NCBI RefSeq assembly: GCF_022458895.1
Contig: NZ_JAINFL010000002.1
Coordinates: 62,001-126,000 of the forward strand
Direction of reading: 5' to 3'
DNA from: Roseihalotalea indica
GTDB lineage: Bacteria > Bacteroidota > Bacteroidia > Cytophagales > Cyclobacteriaceae
Length of the DNA: 64,000 bases
Within the stretch, counting starts at the first letter, position 1. Each line of letters starts with the position of its first letter. The notes beneath the pieces were generated by a model that did no database searches, was not told the origin of the DNA, and saw only the letters and a list, made by a program, of their open reading frames with translations. Shown piece after piece: positions 52,630-61,531 of the stretch. The translations under genes were made by a program, and so were the position numbers.

Positions 52630-53313
52630 CTATCCCCCCGGCAAGCGTCCATCTTCATTTGGGTCCCAATCGCGGTAGAGGGTGCCTTTTTGGGCGGGGG
52701 TAATTCCGTTTAAGAAGTTAGGCAGCGGGGCACACATGGGGCCGCTGCTGCTGCCACAGGCAATGCTGGGGTAGATGTACGTGCCAAAAAAGCGGTTCTT
52801 TTTCTTTCCGGCTCCGCCCTGCGTATCCCATACTTCCAGTGCAGCCTCCTTTTTCACTGGCTGGCACATAGAGATATAATCCCGTCCGGGCCGCACCGCC
52901 CGGTAAAACCCAATGATGTTGGAAATGAGCACTTCGGCGGTAAAACCACTGTCGGTAGTCCAGCCGTAGGGGAAATCAGTTTGCACCGTCTGGAATCCAT
53001 AGGAGACTTCCATAAAAATAGCCAGGGCTACCGATTCGCGCTCTACCGATGATAGATGAGACTGCACATAAAAGGTTTTCGATACGTTTTTGTGCGACCG
53101 GTGGCGGTTAATAGTTTGGGTGTGCTGCACCTTGAAGCCCGGGTGTTTCCGGCTTCGCACTCCCGAATCTCCGACCAGCTTTGACCACAGGCTGCGGACA
53201 TTAGTAGGGCGGGCCTGCCCCAGGTTGATCCAGCCGCACAGGCAGGTGTAAATCAGGCCATAATCTTTATAAACGCTAGTAGGGCCATCTATAATGTCCG
53301 TTCTTTTTGACAT
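52630..53313 (-). CDS. Conserved-looking protein of unknown function
   Basis: The 227-residue protein shows no signal peptide or membrane helix. It is rich in aromatic residues, glycine and basic residues, with patterns such as YGLIYTCLCGWINLGQARP, GFQTVQTDFPYGWTTDSGFT and IYPSIACGSSSGP. The last residues are DWDPNEDGRLPGG. I do not recognise a family. Codon use and GC content match the core genome, unlike the AT-rich gene downstream, so it is probably a real chromosomal gene. Confidence 0.6.
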   Translation of the reverse strand: MSKRTDIIDGPTSVYKDYGLIYTCLCGWINLGQARPTNVRSLWSKLVGDSGVRSRKHPGFKVQHTQTINRHRSHKNVSKTFYVQSHLSSVERESVALAIFMEVSYGFQTVQTDFPYGWTTDSGFTAEVLISNIIGFYRAVRPGRDYISMCQPVKKEAALEVWDTQGGAGKKKNRFFGTYIYPSIACGSSSGPMCAPLPNFLNGITPAQKGTLYRDWDPNEDGRLPGG

Positions 53314-53727
53314 ACCAAAGGGGCTGTGTAGTTAGATAGTTAAAGATACAAAAATGAATAATAGTTAGGGAATAATGATTGATGAGTAATGATGATGAAT
53401 AATGAGTGATAAAAGGTATAAAAAGCGTCTACAACGCAATTCTGTAGGAACATCAGTCATGATGCTCTGCCGTAATAAAAAGATTCATTATCACATCCCT
53501 ACCTGTTAGTTGCCACTGGTGAACAAATTGTAATAAGTATTTTCAGCATCAAGTATGAATCCAATGTTTTTGAAGTGGCAAATCGTACAATTTCCAACCA
53601 AAATACCTCATCAGTCACTCCCTTACTACTCATTATTCACTAGTCATCCATCATTACTATTGCGAAGCCGACCGGCATTGGCTATTTTGAGAGCTGCTTA
53701 CGACATACTGACAACAACCTGCTATTC
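53314..53727. other. Divergent spacer with inverted degenerate tracts
   Basis: AGTAATGATGATGAATAATG words at 53385-53410 are mirrored by CATTATTCAC and CATCATTACT words at 53628-53658 in inverted orientation. The region between them is AT-rich and non-coding. The promoters of both flanking genes must be here, but no clear boxes were identified. Confidence 0.5.
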
Positions 53728-55440
53728 ATGAAAAGAAGACTGTTTTTACAGCACTTTGGCGCTACGGCCTGCCTACTACCCCTTACTTCTACTATTTTAT
53801 CTGCATCTCCATCGAACCTCGCAGCTGACATACAAACCTTGCTGGATTCTTTCGTAAAGCATAATGATGAAGTTATTAAAAGCCTGCTGGAGCGGCAGGA
53901 GACTGACGAAAAACATGCCTTGTTTGGAGGAGTAACGGATGGCTACGATATCCATAATCCGCAGAGCACGGTAGGCTTGCTTCAGCGGCATATTGGTGGG
54001 TTTGTCGCTCCAGCTTCGCAGTATTATCGAGCTGAAAGCATTTTAGAATCCATGCTGCACGCCAGCGAGTATCTGCTGAACGTTCAGCACCCCGATGGAA
54101 CCATCGATCTGCATACAACCAACTTTCACTCCACGCCCGACCTGGCCTTTTCGGTAGAGCCGGTGTGTCTGGCCTATACCTTATTGGAGCAGGATGCCTC
54201 GGAAAACACGCAGCCCTTAAGAAAAAACTTGCAAACCTATCTGGAAAATGCCGGAAAAGCCCTGAGCATTGGTGGAGTACATACTCCCAATCACCGTTGG
54301 GTAGTCTGCATGGCATTGGCCCGCGTCCATCACCTGTTTCCCAACGCCAATTATGCCGAGCGGGTGGATGAGTGGCTAAAAGAAAAAATTGATATTGATA
54401 TAGACGGGCAATTTACCGAACAAAGCACCCTTATCTACAGTCCTACCGTTGACCGGGCCCTGATCACGGTAAGCCGATTGCTCAATAAGCCGGAACTGCT
54501 GGAGCCCGTGCGTCGTAACCTGGAAGTGAGCCTGTACTACCTGCATGCCAATGGCGAAGGTGTCACCGAAGGCTCGGGCCGGCAGGATCAGTACCAACGG
54601 GGCAACCTGAACCGCTATTATTATGCCTACCGCTACCTGGCTCTGCACGATCAGAACTCCCGCTTTTCGGCGATGGCTCAATTTCTGGAAAATCAGGAGG
54701 GCGAAAACCTTAGCTATACGTTGCCTTACTTTCTGGAAGACTCCGAGCTTGCTAACCCATTGCCTCAACCCTCTTCGTTGCCTACCGATTATTGTAAAGT
54801 ATTTACTGGTTCTGACCTGGTACGTGTTCGGCGGGGTGAGCGGGATGCCACCATTCTGGCCAAAAATCCGCTGTTTTTCACCTTCTTTAAAGGCGAAGCG
54901 GCGTTGGAAGGAGTCCGGCTGGCCTCGGCTTTTTTCGGTAAAGGGCAGTTTGAAGGAGAATCACTAGAGTGGGAGGGTGATGAGTTTGTACTGCGGCAGT
55001 GGCTGGAAGGTCCCTATTACCAACCTTACCCGGCAGAAGATTTACCCAATGATGGCGACTGGGAGAAAATGCCGAAGGAAGACCGTCCGCAGAGCGAAGT
55101 GCAAAAACTCCTTTCCGAGATACGCATTCGGGAGACAAAAAATGGCTTTATGCTGGATATCACCGTTATCGGCACTGACCGGGTACCGGTAGCCATAGAA
55201 CTGGCCTTTCGGGCGGGCAGCCAGCTAAGCGGGGTGCGCCAGGTAGAAAATAAAGAAGATGTGTATCTGCTGGAAGATGGTTACGGCACCCTGCAAGCCG
55301 GAAAGAACAAAATTAAGTTTGGGCCAGGACGTGCCGAGCACCAATGGACCCAATTACGCGGGGCGTTGGATAAGATGGAAGCTCAAAGCGTATACTTAAC
55401 CGGTTTTACTCCATTTGAGCATCAGATCACGATAGAGTAA
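53728..55440 (+). CDS. Exported alpha/alpha-toroid protein, possible polysaccharide lyase-like
   Basis: The 570-residue protein starts with a basic signal (MKRRLFLQHFGATACLLPL), possibly Tat-dependent. Residues about 35-340 look like a helical toroid (ESMLHASEYLLNVQHPDGTIDLH, NHRWVVCMALARVHHLFPNA, TEGSGRQDQYQRGNLNRYYYAYRYLA, in part). Residues about 350-570 look like a beta sandwich. This two-domain layout is that of heparinase II/III- and PL8-type lyases; H and Y residues in the helical part could be catalytic but I cannot assign them. It may act on a uronic-acid-containing glycan. Confidence 0.6.
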   Translation: MKRRLFLQHFGATACLLPLTSTILSASPSNLAADIQTLLDSFVKHNDEVIKSLLERQETDEKHALFGGVTDGYDIHNPQSTVGLLQRHIGGFVAPASQYYRAESILESMLHASEYLLNVQHPDGTIDLHTTNFHSTPDLAFSVEPVCLAYTLLEQDASENTQPLRKNLQTYLENAGKALSIGGVHTPNHRWVVCMALARVHHLFPNANYAERVDEWLKEKIDIDIDGQFTEQSTLIYSPTVDRALITVSRLLNKPELLEPVRRNLEVSLYYLHANGEGVTEGSGRQDQYQRGNLNRYYYAYRYLALHDQNSRFSAMAQFLENQEGENLSYTLPYFLEDSELANPLPQPSSLPTDYCKVFTGSDLVRVRRGERDATILAKNPLFFTFFKGEAALEGVRLASAFFGKGQFEGESLEWEGDEFVLRQWLEGPYYQPYPAEDLPNDGDWEKMPKEDRPQSEVQKLLSEIRIRETKNGFMLDITVIGTDRVPVAIELAFRAGSQLSGVRQVENKEDVYLLEDGYGTLQAGKNKIKFGPGRAEHQWTQLRGALDKMEAQSVYLTGFTPFEHQITIE

Positions 55441-55461
55441 AACCGGCCGTATTAGTAAGGG

Positions 55462-56331
55462 TTAGTTGCTTGAGTCCTCAAGACTTTTCAGGTACACCAG
55501 TGATTCGGGTACCTGCTCGGCAACCTGAGGGCTTTCGTCTTCAATGAAATAATGCGCAACGCCCGCTTCTTTGGCCGCTTTCAGAATCGCCGGCATATCC
55601 AGTTGGCCGGTACCCAGCACCACGTTGTTTTCAATGGGCGTGTGGCCGGTGTTATTGCTTTCCACTCCTTTTTTCAGGTCTTTCAGGTGCATCAGTTTCC
55701 AGCGGTCGCCATATTTTTCAAGCAGAGCGGCCGGATCAGCTCCCGGTAGGTAAGCCCACAGAATATCCATCTCAAACGATACGTACTCGGGGTTGGTATT
55801 TTCGGCGATGTAATCGAACAGGGTTCCATCTTCGTACGGGCGGAATTCGTAGCCGTGGTTGTGGTAGCAGAAGGTAAGTCCATTCTCTTTCAGTACTTTT
55901 CCTGCCTTATTAAAGTCTTCTACGGCTTTTTTGGCATTTTCTATCGTAAAGTCATCCCCTTCGTGCGGAATCCAGGCGGTCATCACATAGGTGGCTCCCA
56001 TAATTTTGGCTTTACGAGCTACTTCTTCCGGGTCACTTACTAATTCGTCGTAACCCACCCCTACGGAAGGAGAACTAATACCTCGCTCGTCGAGCATTTT
56101 CTTAAACTCTTCGGTAGATAAGTCATAGGGACTAAGGCCGCATTCCATTTCGGTAAATCCCAGTTTCTGAATGGTGTCTAGTGTGGCTTCTACATCTTTT
56201 TCAAAACTAAACCGGTAGGTGTAAGCCTGCACGCCGGGCTTCTTGGGAAAAAACTCCTGTGCTATTGATTCTCCAACAGTAAAGAACAGGAATAAGCCCA
56301 GGCAAAATAATAGGTTGGGTACATGTTTCAT
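55462..56331 (-). CDS. Secreted sugar phosphate isomerase/epimerase-like TIM barrel
   Basis: The start at 56331 (MKHVPNLLFCLGLFLFFTVG) gives a Sec signal peptide; upstream in-frame codons run into the spacer and are unlikely to be coding. The 289-residue protein has an AP-endonuclease-2/xylose isomerase-like barrel: GVQAYTYRFSFEKDVEATLD, FTEMECGLSPYDLS, FCYHNHGYEF, VSFEMDILWAYLPGADP, WKLMHLKDLK, and the final LGTGQLDMPAIL. Members isomerise sugars or inositol derivatives, often 3-keto sugars. The gene converges on the toroid protein gene. Confidence 0.88.
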   Translation of the reverse strand: MKHVPNLLFCLGLFLFFTVGESIAQEFFPKKPGVQAYTYRFSFEKDVEATLDTIQKLGFTEMECGLSPYDLSTEEFKKMLDERGISSPSVGVGYDELVSDPEEVARKAKIMGATYVMTAWIPHEGDDFTIENAKKAVEDFNKAGKVLKENGLTFCYHNHGYEFRPYEDGTLFDYIAENTNPEYVSFEMDILWAYLPGADPAALLEKYGDRWKLMHLKDLKKGVESNNTGHTPIENNVVLGTGQLDMPAILKAAKEAGVAHYFIEDESPQVAEQVPESLVYLKSLEDSSN

Positions 56332-56499
56332 GGTTGTGTGTATGGTTAATGATTGCTTGCGCCTCTCAAGATACTCAATCTTGATGAATGATGTATAATG
56401 CGGCAAGTTATTGCCATTTTTATTGCTCATCCATCCTTCATCGTTACGCATCATCATAAATAAATCTTTTTGATGCGAAGCGCGTTATTTAGTGTCACA

Positions 56500-56531
56500 T
56501 TGGGCAAAACGGATGGTAGATTGTACCTTTG
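56500..56531 (+). promoter_or_regulatory. Bacteroidota-type promoter of ileS
   Basis: TTGG (56500-56503) and TACCTTTG (56524-56531) are separated by 20 bases, matching the TTTG/TAnnTTTG promoter except for one base in the -33 box. Transcription would begin shortly after 56531, about 25 bp before the start codon. Confidence 0.7.
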
Positions 56532-56561
56532 CCCATTCTAATTCAAAAAGGAAGGTTTTGT

Positions 56562-59500
56562 ATGTCTCGATCTGAGAAATATCCCGAATATAAGCAGGTG
56601 AGCTACCCTAAGGTGGCCGAAGAAGTACTGAAGTTCTGGCAGGAGAACAGGATTTTTGAAAAGTCTGTTGAGCAGCGCCCCGCTGACAATGCTTTTACCT
56701 TTTACGAAGGCCCGCCCTCGGCTAACGGAACGCCCGGTATCCACCACGTAATGGCCCGAAGCATCAAAGACATTTTCTGCCGCTACCACACGCTGAAAGG
56801 ACGGCGCGTTGAGCGGAAAGGTGGTTGGGATACCCACGGCCTGCCGGTAGAGCTAAAAGTGGAAAAAGAACTGGGGATTACGAAAGAGGATATCGGGAAG
56901 AAAATCTCCATCGAGGAATACAATCAGAAGTGCCGCGAGGCCGTAATGAAGTTCAAGAGCGAGTGGGACGACCTGACCCAGAAAATGGGCTACTGGGTGG
57001 ATCTGGACAATCCCTACATCACCTTCGAGCGTGATTACATGGAATCGCTGTGGTATCTGCTCAAGGAACTGTACAAGAAAGACTTGTTATACAAAGGCTA
57101 TACCATCCAGCCTTATTCACCTGCCGATGGCACCGGCTTAAGCTCCCATGAACTGAACCAGCCCGGCTGTTACCGCAATGTAAAGGATACGTCCATCGTA
57201 GCCCAGTTTAAGTTGCAAGGCACCGAAAACGATTACCTGCTGGCTTGGACCACCACTCCCTGGACACTTCCGGCTAACTCGGGAATCGGCGTAGGCGAGA
57301 ACATCGATTACGTAAAAGTGAAAACCTTCAATCAGTATACCTATCTGCCCGTTAATGTGATTCTGGCAAAAGAGCGGATGAGCTCCTATTTCGACAAAAA
57401 AGCCAGCGACCTGAAACTGGAAGATTATAAACCGGGAGACAAGCGTATTCCGTTTGAAGTGGTGGAAACATTCAAGGGAAAAGAACTGGTTGGTCTGAAG
57501 TACGAGCAGCTTATGCCCTATGTGCCCCTGCCTGATCCGGCATTCACCGTGATTGGGGCTGATTTTGTTACCACCGAAGATGGTACCGGGTTGGTACACC
57601 TGGCTAAAACATTTGGTGCCGATGACTTTAGAGCGCTGGAGCAGAAAGGCATTCCCGGAGTGATGGTGAAGGATGAAAATGGTAAGGACGTGCCGATCGT
57701 GAACAAACGCGGCCGGTTTGTGGCGGAGATCACCGACTTTGCCGATATGCCGGTTAAGAATTATGATGATGAGGATGAGAACGATCCTAACTATAAATCT
57801 ACCGACGTCAAGATATCCATCAAGCTAAAGGAGGAGAACAAAGCGTTCCGGGTAGAGAAATACGAGCACTCCTACCCGCATTCGTGGCGGACCGATAAAC
57901 CGGTGCTATACTATCCGCTGGATTCGTGGTTCATTAAAACAACCGCCCGGAAAGACCAACTGGTGGCTCTGAACAAAACCATCAACTGGAAACCCGAGTC
58001 TACCGGGACGGGGCGTTTCGGCAACTGGCTGGAAAACCTGGTGGACTGGAACCTGAGCCGCTCCCGCTTCTGGGGCACTCCGCTGCCCATCTGGCGAACT
58101 GAGGATGGTAGTGAAGAGAAGTGCATCGGGTCTATTGCCGAGCTTACCGAAGAAATACAAAAAGCCAATACCGCTTTTGCCGATGATGCCGAACTGGTAC
58201 AGAAAAACAACGAGGCTCTAGCCAAGGAAGACCTGCACCGCCCCTACGTCGACTGGATCACCCTGGTGAGCGACAGCGGAGAAAAAATGTACCGCGAAGC
58301 CGACCTGATCGATGTGTGGTTTGATTCGGGCGCGATGCCCTATGCCCAGTGGCATTACCCGTTTGAGAACGAAGAAGTATTTAAACTGAAATATCCGGCT
58401 GATTTTATTTCCGAAGGCGTAGATCAGACCCGCGGCTGGTTCTTCACCCTGCACGCCATCGCCGGACTAATGTACGATAGCGTAGCCTTCAAAAACGTAG
58501 TTTCTACTGGATTGGTACTGGACAAAAACGGTAACAAAATGTCGAAGCGCCTGGGCAACGCCGTCAATCCGTTCACCACACTCAGTGAGTACGGTCCGGA
58601 CGCTACCCGCTGGTACATGATCTCCAATGCCAACCCCTGGGATAACCTAAAGTTTGACCTGGAAGGAGTAAAAGAAGTACAGCGCCGTTTCTTCGGTACC
58701 TTGCAAAATACCTACGCTTTCTTCGCACTCTACGCCAACCTAGATGGCTTTACTTTCTCCGAAGAAGCTATTCCGCTGGCCCAGCGTACCGAAAGCGATC
58801 GTTGGATTATTTCCAAGCTCAATAGCCTGATTCAACTGGTTGATACTGCGTATGAGGAATACGAACCAACCCGCGCGGCCCGGGCCATTCAGGACTTTAC
58901 CGTAGATGACCTGAGCAACTGGTACGTGCGCCTGAACCGGAAGCGTTTCTGGCAGGGAGAGTACAATGAGAACAAGCAGGCTGCTTACCAAACCCTGTAC
59001 ACCTGTCTGGTAACGCTAGCTAAACTGTCTTCGCCCATCGCTCCATTCTACGCCGAGCAACTGTTCCGCGATCTTAATCAGGTAAGCCAGCAGGAAGCTC
59101 AGGAATCGGTGCACCTGACAGACTTCCCAAAAGTAGATACTGCGGCCATTGACGAACACCTGGAAACCAAGATGCAGATGGCGCAAAGTGCCTCTTCATT
59201 GGTGCACTCTTTGCGTAAGCAACATACGATTAAAGTGCGCCAACCGCTCTCTCGTATTCTGATTCCGGTGCTGGATGCTACTTTTAAGCAGCAGATGGAA
59301 GAAGTGGAGTCGATCATCTTGTCGGAGGTAAATGTGAAAGGCATTGAGTATATTGACGATACCTCGGGCGTGCTGGTGAAAAAAATAAAACCAAACTTCC
59401 GGAAATTAGGTAAACAATATGGGCCGATGATGAAAGATATTAGCGCGGCCGTAGCCCAGATGGGACAGGAAGAAATCAATCGACTGGAGAAGGAGCAGCA

Positions 59501-59900
59501 ATACGAGCTGGCATTGCCTAAAGAGCGCATAACCCTGACTGCCGAAGATGTAGAAATTACCTCAGAAGATATCCCTGGCTGGTCGGTAGCCCGCGAAGGC
59601 AACATTACCGTGGCCCTGGATATTACCATTACGGAAGAATTGCGGCAGGAAGGTATTGCCCGCGACCTGGTGAACCGTATCCAAAACCTGCGAAAAGACC
59701 AGGGACTAGATGTGCAGGATAAAATTCATGTGCAGATTAAAACCGATGACGTGCCGGTGCAACAGGCAATTCAGGCATATCAGGGGTACATAGGCACGGA
59801 AACGCAGGCAATTTCGTTAGACTTAGTGAATCAACTCACCGAAGGCCAGGAAGTGATGATGGATGAATTTACGTTGATGATACATATTACAGTAGAATAA
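56562..59900 (+). CDS. ileS: Isoleucyl-tRNA synthetase
   Basis: Attaches isoleucine to its tRNA. The ATG at 56562 follows an AAGGAAGG ribosome-binding site eight bases upstream, unusually strong for this genome, and gives 1112 residues. Class I signatures are present: the HIGH-equivalent in PPSANGTPGIHHVMAR, GWDTHGLPVE, the editing domain, and the KMSKS loop GNKMSKRLGNAVNP. The form is the long type typical of Bacteroidota, related to eukaryote-like IleRS. lspA follows after 27 bases, the classical ileS-lspA pairing. Confidence 0.98.
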   Translation: MSRSEKYPEYKQVSYPKVAEEVLKFWQENRIFEKSVEQRPADNAFTFYEGPPSANGTPGIHHVMARSIKDIFCRYHTLKGRRVERKGGWDTHGLPVELKVEKELGITKEDIGKKISIEEYNQKCREAVMKFKSEWDDLTQKMGYWVDLDNPYITFERDYMESLWYLLKELYKKDLLYKGYTIQPYSPADGTGLSSHELNQPGCYRNVKDTSIVAQFKLQGTENDYLLAWTTTPWTLPANSGIGVGENIDYVKVKTFNQYTYLPVNVILAKERMSSYFDKKASDLKLEDYKPGDKRIPFEVVETFKGKELVGLKYEQLMPYVPLPDPAFTVIGADFVTTEDGTGLVHLAKTFGADDFRALEQKGIPGVMVKDENGKDVPIVNKRGRFVAEITDFADMPVKNYDDEDENDPNYKSTDVKISIKLKEENKAFRVEKYEHSYPHSWRTDKPVLYYPLDSWFIKTTARKDQLVALNKTINWKPESTGTGRFGNWLENLVDWNLSRSRFWGTPLPIWRTEDGSEEKCIGSIAELTEEIQKANTAFADDAELVQKNNEALAKEDLHRPYVDWITLVSDSGEKMYREADLIDVWFDSGAMPYAQWHYPFENEEVFKLKYPADFISEGVDQTRGWFFTLHAIAGLMYDSVAFKNVVSTGLVLDKNGNKMSKRLGNAVNPFTTLSEYGPDATRWYMISNANPWDNLKFDLEGVKEVQRRFFGTLQNTYAFFALYANLDGFTFSEEAIPLAQRTESDRWIISKLNSLIQLVDTAYEEYEPTRAARAIQDFTVDDLSNWYVRLNRKRFWQGEYNENKQAAYQTLYTCLVTLAKLSSPIAPFYAEQLFRDLNQVSQQEAQESVHLTDFPKVDTAAIDEHLETKMQMAQSASSLVHSLRKQHTIKVRQPLSRILIPVLDATFKQQMEEVESIILSEVNVKGIEYIDDTSGVLVKKIKPNFRKLGKQYGPMMKDISAAVAQMGQEEINRLEKEQQYELALPKERITLTAEDVEITSEDIPGWSVAREGNITVALDITITEELRQEGIARDLVNRIQNLRKDQGLDVQDKIHVQIKTDDVPVQQAIQAYQGYIGTETQAISLDLVNQLTEGQEVMMDEFTLMIHITVE

Positions 59901-59927
59901 GCGTTAGACAACTAAATTGTAAACTCT

Positions 59928-60599
59928 GTGAAGTACGGGAAATATTACTTGCTCAGTATAGGAATCATCATCCTGGACCAGACCGTGAAGCTGTTGGTTC
60001 ATAACAATATGGATATGGGCATTATCGGGCAGATTCCGGTAATGGGAAACTGGTTTAAACTTCACTATACCCTCAATCCGGGGATGGCCTTTGGCATGCA
60101 GCTAGGTTCAGAGTACGGAAAGCTTATACTAACCGTTTTCCGCCTGTTCGCCATGGTAGGTATTGGGTATTACCTCTATGTACTAGCCAAGAAAAAAGTA
60201 CACGCCGGCCTGCTCTGGTCGGTGGCTCTTATTCTGGGCGGAGCTATTGGTAATGTAATTGACAGTGCTTTTTACGGGGTGTTACTGGATAACGCCCCCT
60301 ACGGCTCATCAACCCCCTGGTTTCACGGTCAGGTAATTGACATGTTCTACGTGGACATATGGGAAGGAAGAGTGCCGGAGTGGATTCCTATCTGGGGAGG
60401 AGAATATATGGCGCTATGGCCCATCTTTAATATTGCGGATGCCTCCATCTTTGTAGGCGTAGCCATTATCCTGATCTTCCAGAATCGTTTCTTTGGTGAA
60501 AGCGAAAAAGAACCTCATCACGATCTGGACGAGGTTCCGGCAACATCTCAGTCACTGGAAAATCAATCGGTGAGAAACCAGTCTAATTCGATCGGCTAG
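59928..60599 (+). CDS. lspA: Lipoprotein signal peptidase (signal peptidase II)
   Basis: Cleaves signal peptides of prolipoproteins in the inner membrane, needed for the many lipoproteins in this window. The start codon is GTG at 59928. The 223-residue protein has four membrane helices and the catalytic aspartates D112 (GNVIDSAFYG) and D171 (FNIADASIF). The inserted loop between them is long, as usual in Bacteroidota, and the C-terminal tail after about 190 is hydrophilic. Its 3' end overlaps the convergent small lipoprotein gene by 17 bp. Confidence 0.96.
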   Translation: MKYGKYYLLSIGIIILDQTVKLLVHNNMDMGIIGQIPVMGNWFKLHYTLNPGMAFGMQLGSEYGKLILTVFRLFAMVGIGYYLYVLAKKKVHAGLLWSVALILGGAIGNVIDSAFYGVLLDNAPYGSSTPWFHGQVIDMFYVDIWEGRVPEWIPIWGGEYMALWPIFNIADASIFVGVAIILIFQNRFFGESEKEPHHDLDEVPATSQSLENQSVRNQSNSIG

Positions 60600-60966
60600 C
60601 CGTCATATCAAAACTATCGTATCCGGCCACTACTTCTCCGGTAAACGTATCTTTTTCAAACGTACCGTTTAACTCCAGTTGGGTGCCATGATACATCATG
60701 CTGGCGCTCATGGTTTGCCCGTCAATGGTCAAATCGTTCAGGTTAGACGTACCGTCGGCAGAACGTATTTCGCCGGTATAGTCTTTTCCGTTTTTAGAAA
60801 TTACCATAGTCCCGTTAACTGAGCCATTGGGAGTGCCATTCACCGTGTAATTCCAGGTTCCGGCCGGGTCATTCGCCATCGTTTTAGAAGAGGCGCAGCC
60901 CGAAAGCCATACCAGTCCCAGCATAAAAACGGCAGTAAGCAATGTAGGAAGGAATGTTGTCTTCAT
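60583..60966 (-). CDS. Small lipoprotein of unknown function
   Basis: The 127-residue protein has lipobox LSGC (C24) and a beta-rich mature domain (GTWNYTVNGTPNGSVNGTM, MVISKNGKDYTGEIRS, LNGTFEKDTFTGEVV) that resembles small calycin- or META-like barrels. No function is known. It is convergent with and overlaps lspA by 17 bp, which means terminators, if any, lie within coding sequence. Confidence 0.8.
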   Translation of the reverse strand: MKTTFLPTLLTAVFMLGLVWLSGCASSKTMANDPAGTWNYTVNGTPNGSVNGTMVISKNGKDYTGEIRSADGTSNLNDLTIDGQTMSASMMYHGTQLELNGTFEKDTFTGEVVAGYDSFDMTASRSN

Positions 60967-60999
60967 AGGTTATTGATTGTTGGTGGTTATTGGTTACAG

Positions 61000-61180
61000 G
61001 TTGCAAGTTATGCGAATCAAGGGTAGAAAGAATAAATCCCGTCTGTTGGCAATTTCGTTAGCATTGGGTTTAAACCTAATGCTGAAGAGCGCATTATCAT
61101 TGATTTATTAACTGTATTTTGTGAACTCTTGATTGGCATAAGTTATGTGGTTACAAGTTCTAAAACCTTCAACTTGCAAC
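61000..61180. repeat. Inverted GTTGCAAGTT words
   Basis: GTTGCAAGTT at 61000-61009 is perfectly inverted as AACTTGCAAC at 61171-61180, with looser matching around both. It encloses the TTGGGTTTAAA motif. Another example of the word-pair spacers of this genome; no gene lies within. Confidence 0.6.
61064..61086. repeat. Shared 23 bp palindrome-like motif, copy 1
   Basis: TTGGGTTTAAA followed within three bases by AATGCTGAA. The other copy is at 62475-62497 with 21 of 23 bases identical. This copy is nearly a perfect palindrome including the flanking GCA. It lies about 100 bp upstream of the small lipoprotein start. Confidence 0.7.
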
Positions 61181-61215
61181 TTAAAGCCTATTATAATTCT
61201 ACGAAGAAAAGCTCG

Positions 61216-61248
61216 AATAAAAAAGGAGAGACCGTGTCCGACCTCTCC
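61216..61248 (-). terminator. Terminator of the 41-residue Cys-rich gene
   Basis: Read on the minus strand, GGAGAG and CTCTCC form a stem around a 12-base loop and are followed by a run of seven Ts. It begins 25 bp after the stop of the small Cys-rich gene and has no T-run in the other direction. Confidence 0.75.
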
Positions 61249-61272
61249 GTTCTTAGCGTTTGCTAAAATGCT

Positions 61273-61398
61273 TTATTTTTTATTCTCACCCCGGGGGCAA
61301 TCATCCTTTTGCGGCTCCTGGCAGGGTTGCACCGCGTTGGCGTTACAGATAGGGCAATGAGCTACATCGGCATTTTTTAAGATATCTTGCTTTTCCAT
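61273..61398 (-). CDS. 41-residue Cys-rich small protein
   Basis: This short frame reads MEKQDILKNADVAHC at the start. It has four cysteines (C15, C18, C26, C34), the first two as C-P-I-C, and ends DDCPRGENKK. The spacing suggests a small zinc-binding knuckle. It has its own minus-strand terminator and a possible promoter (TACACTTTG, reverse complement of 61414-61422, with a TTTA about 20 bases further upstream), so it is likely a real gene. The function is unknown. Confidence 0.65.
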   Translation of the reverse strand: MEKQDILKNADVAHCPICNANAVQPCQEPQKDDCPRGENKK

Positions 61399-61531
61399 AA
61401 TGTTCAATTTTTTCAAAGTGTAACCATCGGTTTCGCTTATTTAAACTGCGTAAATGAGAAAAGCGTTACAAAAAAGTACAGTTTGTCATTAGTCTAAATA
61501 ACTGTATACCAGATATTTGTATTCATTCTAA

